Source: an uncultured Mucilaginibacter sp.
GTDB taxonomy: Bacteria; Bacteroidota; Bacteroidia; Sphingobacteriales; Sphingobacteriaceae
Length of the DNA: 5,249 nt
NCBI GenBank assembly: GCA_946479225.1
Contig: CAMLFI010000225.1
Span: 1 to 5,249, forward strand
Direction of reading: 5' to 3'
Shown: positions 1-5,249 of the stretch, one piece after another
How positions within the stretch are numbered: position 1 is the stretch's first letter
Layout: the number at the start of each line of letters is the position of its first letter
Notes under the pieces: generated by a model
Databases searched by the model: none
Told to the model about the DNA's origin: nothing
What the model saw: only the letters and a program-made list of their open reading frames with translations
Position numbers and translations under genes: made by a program

Positions 1-506
<506 letters not shown>

Positions 507-518
507 TAATGTGCAGAC

Positions 519-536
519 GAGACGATGTGCATCCTC
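519..536 (+). other. Weak imperfect inverted repeat after purB
   Basis: GAG-(AC)-GATG and CATC-CTC pair around a two-base centre, with a two-base bulge. A 7-base direct repeat (ATGTGCA at 509-515 and 525-531) overlaps it. There is no T-run after it, so it is a poor intrinsic terminator. No better terminator is visible between purB and nfu. I record it only as the sole structure in the first half of this gap. Confidence 0.15.
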
Positions 537-567
537 AAGTCATCTATCAGTCAAAAGCAGTTAACAT

Positions 568-587
568 GGTGTTTTAATTAAAAAACC
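568..587. repeat. 20-bp near-perfect A/T-rich palindrome in the nfu promoter region
   Basis: The left half GGTGTTTTAA and the right half TTAAAAAACC are reverse complements except at one position (571/584). The palindrome ends four bases before the -7 element of nfu and covers the place where a -33 element would lie. That is a position where a repressor could block RNA polymerase. It could equally be a chance outcome of A/T-rich promoter sequence, since the central bases are all A and T. Confidence 0.3.
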
Positions 588-591
588 TGTT

Positions 592-599
592 TAACTTTG
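592..599 (+). promoter_or_regulatory. Bacteroidota -7 promoter element upstream of nfu
   Basis: TAACTTTG matches the TAnnTTTG consensus of the primary sigma factor in Bacteroidota exactly. Transcription would start a few bases downstream, near 603-606, leaving a leader of about 20 bases before the ATG at 626. No TTTG or TTG is present at the expected -33 distance; the nearest sequence there is TGGTGTTTT (567-575), so the -33 element is weak or absent. The leader is A/T-rich without a Shine-Dalgarno sequence, as is usual in this phylum. Confidence 0.6.
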
Positions 600-625
600 T
601 TTATTCAATTTAAATAAGAATTAAA

Positions 626-1174
626 ATGACCATCAACGTATATACCGAAAGCACCCCGAACCCGGCAACCATGAAGTTTATAGTGAACAAGTTGCTGATA
701 AACGGCAGTGTTGACTATCCAACCAAAGAGAGCGCCGAGAAATCGCCGTTTGCTAAGGAGTTGTACAAATTCTCGTTTGTTAACGGTGTATTCTTTGCAA
801 GTAACTTTGTTACGGTTACCAAAACCGAGGATGCTGAGTGGAACGATATTGAGCCGATACTTAAAGAATTTGTTAAAGGCGCGGTAGAATCTGAATACAA
901 AGTTCAGTTAGAAGAGCAGGAAGAAGTTGCTTTTGAAGGTACTGATATAGAGATTAAAATACAGCAAATATTAAATGATTACGTTCGCCCGGCTGTTGAG
1001 CAGGATGGCGGCGCAATATCTTACCGTTCGTTTACCGAAGGTGTTGTTACCGTTGAACTTCGCGGATCTTGCAGTGGCTGTCCATCGTCAACCATTACTC
1101 TGAAATCGGGTATTGAGAATTTGTTGAAGCGTATGGTGCCTGAAGTTACTGAAGTAGTATCGGAAGCACTATAG
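626..1174 (+). CDS. nfu: NifU-family Fe-S cluster scaffold/carrier protein (Nfu_N + NifU C-terminal domains)
   Basis: Nfu proteins hold a [4Fe-4S] cluster between subunits and pass it to apo-enzymes in the cytoplasm. The 182-residue protein shows both expected domains. Residues 3 to about 93 are an Nfu_N domain, starting YTESTPNPATMKFI. After an acidic linker (about 94-107) comes the NifU C-terminal domain, about 108-182, with DGGAI and the cluster-binding pair C149-x-x-C152 in GSCSGCPSS. This is the layout of mitochondrial NFU1-type proteins rather than E. coli NfuA, whose N-terminal domain is a degenerate A-type carrier. The ATG at 626 gives the start of the Nfu_N domain directly, and a promoter lies just upstream. 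The gene appears to be a single transcription unit: purB ends 119 bases before it and a strong hairpin begins 27 bases after its TAG. MtaB, encoded downstream, is a possible kind of client because it needs two [4Fe-4S] clusters, but that link is inference. Confidence 0.94.
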   Translation: MTINVYTESTPNPATMKFIVNKLLINGSVDYPTKESAEKSPFAKELYKFSFVNGVFFASNFVTVTKTEDAEWNDIEPILKEFVKGAVESEYKVQLEEQEEVAFEGTDIEIKIQQILNDYVRPAVEQDGGAISYRSFTEGVVTVELRGSCSGCPSSTITLKSGIENLLKRMVPEVTEVVSEAL

Positions 1175-1201
1175 TTAATCGACAAAAAACAATTATTCAT
1201 A

Positions 1202-1241
1202 ATAAGCAAAAGGCTGTGCAAATGCACAGCCTTTTGCTTAT
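1202..1241. terminator. Perfect 19-bp inverted repeat, bidirectional terminator
   Basis: The left arm 1202-1220 (ATAAGCAAAAGGCTGTGCA) and the right arm 1223-1241 are exact reverse complements around a central AA. In RNA, four or more central bases would form the loop, leaving about 17-18 pairs with a GC-rich core. It sits between convergent genes: 27 bases after the nfu stop on the + strand and 16 bases after the phosphatase stop on the - strand. Each strand reads AAAAGGC...GCCTTTT, so a short U-tract closes the stem whichever way it is transcribed. There is no long U-run beyond the stem. A dispersed palindromic repeat cannot be excluded from one copy. Confidence 0.85.
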
Positions 1242-1257
1242 AGCGTTATATTAGCAA

Positions 1258-2052
1258 TTATGATATAAAATGTTCTTTTATCGCCTCCAGCATCTCCCCT
1301 GTCAGCTTTCCATTGGTCGCCAGCAACTCGCGGGAATCTAAAATCTCATCGCCTCCACTAAAGTTTACCACATGGCCGCCCGCTTGCCGCACTATTACAA
1401 TGCCTGCTGCTACATCCCAAGGGTTTAAGTTGTACTCGTAATAAGCATCAAACCTGCCACAGGCTGTATAAGCCAGATCGACGGCGGCAGAGCCCAACCT
1501 GCGCAGACCATGGCAGCTCTTCATTAAATGAGTAAATAAGGCAATGTATTGCGGCTGTTTATTAAAATCATAATATGGGAAACCTGTAGCCAACAGACTA
1601 TCACCAATGGTAGGCGCACTGCTCACTTTAATTTCTTTTCCATTTAAATAGGCCGGGGCACCTTTCCAGGCGTAAAAGCATTCGTCCTGATTCACCTCGT
1701 AAACTACACCTATTATCAATTCGTTGTTATCCTTAAGCGCAATGCTTACAGAAAACACCGGCAGGCCATGAATAAAATTAGTAGTGCCGTCCAAGGGATC
1801 AATTATCCAGTTATATCGCTCACCTAACTTTGTTGTGGTTTGCTCCTCTGTGATAAAACCAGCCTCAGGCAATATACTTTCCAGGCCTTTTACAATAATC
1901 TCTTCGGCAGTTTTATCTACGTAGGATACCAGGTCATTCAAACCTTTATATTCTATTTTATCAGCGGCGAAACTTATGCGCTCTTGCCGTATAAATGCTC
2001 CGGCCTGTTTAGAAACCTCAATTACTTTCGCTGTTATTTCTTCCAGATGCAT
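1258..2052 (-). CDS. Inositol monophosphatase family protein (Mg2+-dependent sugar/inositol phosphatase)
   Basis: This is a Mg2+-dependent, lithium-sensitive-type phosphatase of the IMPase/SuhB family, probably cytoplasmic. Numbered from the ATG at 2052, it has 264 residues, the usual family length. Visible metal and substrate motifs in order are N39-D40 and D46 in the first helix region, E69-E70 in ITEEQT, D85-P-L-D88-G-T-T-N, and W212-D213 in NPWDVAAG followed by RQAGG. All key acidic residues are present, so it should be active. The frame stays open to a TTG at 2094, but the ATG is preferred: the family begins close to the first helix ([13 protein letters not shown]), and the extra 14 residues have no family character. 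The start lies inside the end of the upstream GtrA-like gene (35-nt overlap), so translation is probably coupled. Substrate cannot be told from sequence: myo-inositol-1-phosphate, sugar phosphates, or nucleotide 3'-phosphates (CysQ type) are possible. It is the last gene of the operon. Confidence 0.92.
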   Translation of the reverse strand: MHLEEITAKVIEVSKQAGAFIRQERISFAADKIEYKGLNDLVSYVDKTAEEIIVKGLESILPEAGFITEEQTTTKLGERYNWIIDPLDGTTNFIHGLPVFSVSIALKDNNELIIGVVYEVNQDECFYAWKGAPAYLNGKEIKVSSAPTIGDSLLATGFPYYDFNKQPQYIALFTHLMKSCHGLRRLGSAAVDLAYTACGRFDAYYEYNLNPWDVAAGIVIVRQAGGHVVNFSGGDEILDSRELLATNGKLTGEMLEAIKEHFIS

Positions 2053-2503
2053 GGTGACGTAGTGATAAACTAAATGAGAAAATCTTATGTACAAAAAAGC
2101 TTGCGAAGAACAGGCTCAATGCCGCTGTAATGCGCGCAACAGGGGGATACATTTCCACCGTTTGTACAAAAAAATCGAGTAGGGCAAGATTGGCAAAAAA
2201 ACCAATTATGGCCACGGCTGAAAAACGTATAAATTGTTTTACAGGTGTAGATGCCGATTCATTAAATACGAAATATCGGGTAATTAAAAAATTGACTATA
2301 ACGCCCATGAAAAATGAAACGCCTAATGAGAGTTTATAGTTATCAAACCCGTAATCAAAAAAGGTGTAAACCGGTCGTTCAAAAAAGTTATGGTACAGTA
2401 AATAAAATGCGCAAATATCAACCAAAAAGCCAGCCCCTGCAGACAGTACAAACCTTACAACCTGGTTCTTTAGTAATTTATGTGCTACAACTACATTAGC
2501 CAT
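2018..2503 (-). CDS. GtrA-like family membrane protein
   Basis: GtrA-family proteins are small four-helix inner-membrane proteins, many of them tied to moving or using polyprenyl-linked sugars for cell-surface polysaccharides. The 161 residues fit this: predicted membrane helices at about 16-38, 58-79, 91-113 and 122-146, with no signal peptide. The family pattern is seen in [19 protein letters not shown] at the start and in [11 protein letters not shown] at the end of helix 2, where N71, R76 and F80 match the conserved N-x4-R-x3-F spacing. The C-terminus is a short hydrophilic tail ([13 protein letters not shown]) and may be partly an effect of the overlap with the next gene. The ATG overlaps the lgt stop codon by 8 nt (ATGGCTAA), a classical coupling arrangement. 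No glycosyltransferase is encoded beside it in this window, so its sugar substrate is unknown. Family assignment is firm; the biochemical role is not. Confidence 0.87.
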   Translation of the reverse strand: MANVVVAHKLLKNQVVRFVLSAGAGFLVDICAFYLLYHNFFERPVYTFFDYGFDNYKLSLGVSFFMGVIVNFLITRYFVFNESASTPVKQFIRFSAVAIIGFFANLALLDFFVQTVEMYPPVARITAALSLFFASFFVHKIFSFSLSLRHHASGRNNSESN

Positions 2504-3668
2504 GCTTAACCGCGGGTAATACTTTCTGTTTTTTTGCCGTTACGATAAGCGCGATGCCTGCTATAATTAAGCAAAGGGATATTAACTCGGCTTGGGTAAA
2601 TGGTATACCGAACAAGTGGTATTTTGTATTTACGCGTATCTTTTCTATTAAAAAGCGTTCAACGCCATTTAATATTAAGTAGATACCAAACATAACGCCC
2701 GGCAATTTTATGCGATGACGTATGCTCCATAAAAACGCGAACAAAATTAAGCATACTAGACACTCATAAAACGGTGTAGGATAAGCCGGGAGTTTCAGCT
2801 CGTTACAAAACTTGCCAACACAACCCGGAATTGGGTTGTCATAATCCATATGGCTTACGTTGTGAGGATATTTAAACGCCCACATCCAATCAGGTGCCCA
2901 GCTAAGCCAACTTGGTTTAGGATTAGTGTTTGGGATGCCCCAGTCACCATCTCCTGCCATTTGGCAACCAATGCGACCAACCGCATAAGCTAGCATCATA
3001 CCCGGCCCGCCAATATCCAACATGTTACGCCACTGTATACCATGTTTGTTAGCAACATACAGTACCGCAGCGCCTCCGCATATTAAGCCACCGTAAAAAG
3101 TAAGCCCCTCAAACCCTATCAGCATGCCAACGGGGTCTTTCATAAAATCATTCCAGTTCTCTAAGGCATTAAACAGCTTTGCTCCGGCAAAACCAAAAAC
3201 AGCTGCCCAAAGCAGAAGCGAGCCCATTAATTCGTAAGGGTGAGCTTTAACCTTCTTGGTTACCGGTTTAGCTAAAATCTGTTTTTTATTTTCGGCATAG
3301 GCCCAATAAACAAATACTGCGGCGGCCGCAATTCCCCCAAGCCAGTTACCCCGTCCTGATATGATGAAACCTTGGGTATCATCAACAAAAGCCCGGTAGT
3401 TCAATATCATATCAATTACCTTAAAGCCGAATATAAAACCGAATACAGCGTTGCCTGCCAACTCAAGCGGAGATACAGGTGCTCCGATAGTCACTTCTTT
3501 TTCGAAAGTATGGATGTAGCCAAGTTTTTCTTTTCGTTTAAATTCAGATGAGAAAGCCCAATAGCCTGCCAAAAATGCCAGGGCCACAAAGAAGCCGAAT
3601 GTTTGTATAGGCAGGACAATATTCCAACCAAAAAGGTATTCAATAAGCGAACTCAGGCTTGGGAACAT
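2496..3668 (-). CDS. lgt: Prolipoprotein diacylglyceryl transferase, long form
   Basis: Lgt moves the diacylglyceryl group of phosphatidylglycerol onto the lipobox cysteine of prolipoproteins, the first step of lipoprotein maturation, in the inner membrane. Recognisable parts are the first helix ([14 protein letters not shown], 24-37), the substrate-site segment GLTFYGGL (188-195), the Lgt signature [14 protein letters not shown] (231-244), YPTPFYE (296-302) and RFLIEKIR (338-345). R232 and R338 correspond to the essential E. coli R143 and R239. Y192 stands where E. coli has H103, and C235 where it has N146; I recall both changes from many other bacterial Lgt proteins, so loss of activity is not implied. 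At 390 residues it is about 100 longer than E. coli Lgt. The extra length lies before residue 150 and looks like a duplicated membrane module (see findings). The extracytoplasmic loop at 241-298 contains C283 and C288. The ATG is 28 nt after mtaB, in an A/T-rich gap. Confidence 0.95.
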   Translation of the reverse strand: MFPSLSSLIEYLFGWNIVLPIQTFGFFVALAFLAGYWAFSSEFKRKEKLGYIHTFEKEVTIGAPVSPLELAGNAVFGFIFGFKVIDMILNYRAFVDDTQGFIISGRGNWLGGIAAAAVFVYWAYAENKKQILAKPVTKKVKAHPYELMGSLLLWAAVFGFAGAKLFNALENWNDFMKDPVGMLIGFEGLTFYGGLICGGAAVLYVANKHGIQWRNMLDIGGPGMMLAYAVGRIGCQMAGDGDWGIPNTNPKPSWLSWAPDWMWAFKYPHNVSHMDYDNPIPGCVGKFCNELKLPAYPTPFYECLVCLILFAFLWSIRHRIKLPGVMFGIYLILNGVERFLIEKIRVNTKYHLFGIPFTQAELISLCLIIAGIALIVTAKKQKVLPAVKHG

Positions 3669-3696
3669 AGCTATTTATTTGAAGCGAATATAAGTG

Positions 3697-5016
3697 TTAA
3701 TGCACTAAAATTTCTTCGCTTTCGGTTATTTCAACATCACCGTCCGGTGAAACTTGTGTTAATTGTATGGTTTTTAATTCGTTAACCAGCACCGGATCAA
3801 ACTTGGTTTTAACCTTTACATAGTTACGCGTAAAGCCGTGCATATATCCTTCCTTAACATCACCTTCAAACAATACTTCGGCGGTTTTGCCTAACTGGCC
3901 CTCGTAAAAGGCGCGGCGTTTTTTTTCAGAAAGGATATGCAGCATCTTGCTCCTGTCAGCACGCGTTGAACCGGGCACAACACCTTTCATTTCTGCAGCA
4001 AGCGTATTTTCGCGTTCGGAGTAGGTGAATACATGGAGGTAAGATACATCCAGATCGTTCAAAAAGTTATAAGTATCAATAAAATCCTCGCGTGTTTCGC
4101 CGGGAAAACCAACAATAACGTCAACACCTATGCAACAGTCAGGCATCACTTGTTTTATTTTATTTACCCTATCCACATATAACTCACGTTTATACCTACG
4201 GCGCATAAGGCTCAAAATTTTATTGGATCCCGACTGCAATGGTATATGGAAGTGGGGAACGAACTTTTTTGACGTTGCTACAAAATCAATTATTTCATCA
4301 GTAAGTAAGTTAGGCTCAATTGACGATATACGGATACGGTCAATACCCTGTACTTCATCCAGCGCCTGCACGAGGTCAAAGAATTTATTTTCGCGCTGAC
4401 CATTAATTATACCAAAATCGCCAAGGTTTACGCCGGTCAATACGATCTCGCGAACACCTGAGGCGGCAATTTTTTCCGCTTGTTGTAGTACACTCTCAAT
4501 AGTGTCGCTGCGGCTCGCGCCGCGCGCTAATGGTATTGTACAAAAGGTACAAGAATAATCACAGCCATCCTGCACTTTCAAAAAAGTACGGGTGCGGTCG
4601 CCAATAGAAAAAGCAGAGACAAATTCGTTAGCTTTAGAAACGGGCTGATTAAGTACCAAGGCCTTTTCCTTTTTGGTCAGGTCAGTAATATGGTCAACTA
4701 TCTGAAATTTTTCTGCGGCACCCAAAACCATATCAACTCCCGGAATTTCGGCAATTTCTTTTGGTTTGAGTTGAGCATAGCAGCCAACTATAGTAACGTA
4801 TGCCTTAGGCGATATTTTAAGGGCTTCCTTAACAACCTTTTTGCATTTTTTATCGGCATTCTCCGTTACAGAGCAAGTGTTGATCACATATACATCAGGC
4901 GTATCAGTAAAATCAACAGTATCAAAGCCTGCCTGGTTAAAGAGACGGCCAATAGTTGATGTCTCAGAATAATTGAGTTTACACCCCAGCGTATAAAAAG
5001 CAACTTTTTTGTTCAT
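3697..5016 (-). CDS. mtaB: tRNA (N6-threonylcarbamoyladenosine(37)-C2)-methylthiotransferase MtaB
   Basis: MtaB is a radical-SAM enzyme that adds a methylthio group to t6A at position 37 of ANN-decoding tRNAs, giving ms2t6A. Numbered from the ATG at 5016, the protein has 439 residues and the standard three-part layout. The N-terminal methylthiotransferase domain binds the auxiliary [4Fe-4S] cluster through C12 (TLGCKLN), C48 (INTCSVT) and C79 (VGCYAQ). The radical-SAM core has C152-x3-C156-x2-C159 in QDGCDYSCTFCTIPLARG and the downstream GVDVIVGFPGET strand. A TRAM-like RNA-binding domain covers roughly 372-437. TLGCKLN and ARGASRS favour MtaB over MiaB or RimO. The frame could extend two codons to a TTG at 5022, but the ATG is the natural start. 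A -7 element lies directly upstream, making this the first gene of the four-gene minus-strand run. All six cluster cysteines are intact. Confidence 0.95.
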   Translation of the reverse strand: MNKKVAFYTLGCKLNYSETSTIGRLFNQAGFDTVDFTDTPDVYVINTCSVTENADKKCKKVVKEALKISPKAYVTIVGCYAQLKPKEIAEIPGVDMVLGAAEKFQIVDHITDLTKKEKALVLNQPVSKANEFVSAFSIGDRTRTFLKVQDGCDYSCTFCTIPLARGASRSDTIESVLQQAEKIAASGVREIVLTGVNLGDFGIINGQRENKFFDLVQALDEVQGIDRIRISSIEPNLLTDEIIDFVATSKKFVPHFHIPLQSGSNKILSLMRRRYKRELYVDRVNKIKQVMPDCCIGVDVIVGFPGETREDFIDTYNFLNDLDVSYLHVFTYSERENTLAAEMKGVVPGSTRADRSKMLHILSEKKRRAFYEGQLGKTAEVLFEGDVKEGYMHGFTRNYVKVKTKFDPVLVNELKTIQLTQVSPDGDVEITESEEILVH

Positions 5017-5026
5017 TTTCAATCCG

Positions 5027-5034
5027 CAAAGATA
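5027..5034 (-). promoter_or_regulatory. Bacteroidota -7 promoter element upstream of mtaB
   Basis: Read on the minus strand this is TATCTTTG, an exact match to TAnnTTTG. It ends 10 bases before the mtaB ATG (5016), so the predicted start of transcription (about 5020-5023) leaves a leader of only some 4-8 bases. No TTG is seen at the usual -33 distance; the region 5052-5058 reads as a T-rich run on the minus strand. The match is short, but it lies in a gene gap and in the right orientation. The downstream gene has no Shine-Dalgarno sequence. Confidence 0.5.
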
Positions 5035-5107
5035 GGATTTTCAACTTAGCATTAAAAACCGTATAAGCAGCTATTAAGAACATCTATCGGGACGATTACC
5101 TTGCTAT

Positions 5108-5249
5108 TTATCTGTGACGATTGATATACTTTTTAAGATACACACCTGTGGCTGACCGCTCTTCCCTGATAATTTCAGCCGGCGTACCTTGAAAGATAAC
5201 TTGCCCACCATCGCGTCCGGCCCCGGGGCCCATATCTATAATCCAGTCT
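5108..5249 (-). CDS. uvrA: UvrA-family excinuclease ATPase, C-terminal end (truncated by window edge)
   Basis: UvrA is the damage-sensing ABC-type ATPase of nucleotide excision repair. Only the last 46 residues are in the window: the first complete codon is at 5248-5246 and the TAA stop at 5110-5108. The fragment begins DWIIDMGPGAGRDGGQVIFQ and continues GTPAEI...TGVYLKKYI. This matches the end of the second ATPase domain of UvrA proteins: the D-W/Y-I-I-D-x-GP stretch after the D-loop histidine region, the GG turn, the GTPxE motif and the closing T-G-x-Y-L-K helix. The version GPGAGRDGG differs from the commoner GPEGGxxGG of canonical UvrA, so a UvrA-like paralogue is possible. The zinc modules and Walker motifs lie outside the window and cannot be checked. 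It runs in the same direction as mtaB, with 91 nt between them and no clear terminator in that gap. Confidence 0.8.
   Translation of the reverse strand, partial: DWIIDMGPGAGRDGGQVIFQGTPAEIIREERSATGVYLKKYINRHR

Noticed and set aside
519..536. purB intrinsic terminator
   Set aside because: The short bulged inverted repeat lacks a following T-run and is too weak to call a terminator; it is listed only as a low-confidence structure.
1840..2073. Plus-strand open frame of 77 codons opposite the IMPase gene
   Set aside because: It lies wholly opposite a well-supported gene, and its translation shows no recognisable domain.
2053..2094. Fourteen-codon upstream extension of the IMPase frame, starting at TTG 2094
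   Set aside because: An ATG at 2052 fits the family start, and the extension would increase the overlap with the GtrA-like gene to 77 nt without adding any family motif.
4690..4959. Plus-strand open frame of 89 codons opposite mtaB
   Set aside because: It is a shadow of the conserved mtaB N-terminal domain, with no family features of its own.
5017..5022. TTG start two codons upstream of the mtaB ATG
   Set aside because: The ATG at 5016 gives MNKKVAFYTLGC, the usual beginning of MtaB; the TTG adds only two residues and would lie at the predicted transcription start.
5035..5107. Terminator or small RNA between the UvrA-family gene and mtaB
   Set aside because: No inverted repeat with a T-run is visible; only a trivial 7-base direct repeat (GACGATT) occurs near here.

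Overview
The window looks like a chromosomal segment of a Bacteroidota bacterium, probably from the Sphingobacteriaceae (Pedobacter/Mucilaginibacter type). The reasons are moderate GC, A/T-rich start regions without Shine-Dalgarno sequences, two exact matches to the Bacteroidota -7 promoter element TAnnTTTG, and protein types typical of that phylum, such as a long Lgt and an Nfu_N/NifU scaffold protein. The genus is inference from general resemblance; no search was run. The gene content is mainly housekeeping, and I see no mobile element, CRISPR array, RNA gene or obvious novel defence or biosynthetic system.

Layout. On the + strand, positions 1-506 hold the 3' part of purB (adenylosuccinate lyase), cut by the window edge. 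A 119-base gap follows with a good promoter for nfu (626-1174), an Fe-S cluster scaffold/carrier protein. nfu ends at a perfect 19-bp inverted repeat (1202-1241) that also faces the end of the convergent minus-strand genes and is best read as a bidirectional terminator.

From 5016 down to 1258 the minus strand carries a compact four-gene run: mtaB (tRNA t6A37 methylthiotransferase), lgt (prolipoprotein diacylglyceryl transferase), a GtrA-like four-helix membrane protein, and an inositol-monophosphatase-family phosphatase. The junctions are 28 nt, an 8-nt overlap and a 35-nt overlap, which implies one operon with translational coupling. A -7 element lies only 10 bases before the mtaB ATG, so the transcript is probably almost leaderless. 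At the right edge (5108-5249, minus strand) is the C-terminal end of a UvrA-family ATPase.

The genes do not form one obvious pathway. purB belongs to purine synthesis, nfu to Fe-S delivery, and MtaB is itself a two-cluster Fe-S enzyme. Lgt and the GtrA-like protein act in the inner membrane on lipid-linked substrates. The most interesting protein-level feature is an apparent internal duplication of a membrane module in Lgt, which explains its length of 390 residues against about 290 in E. coli.
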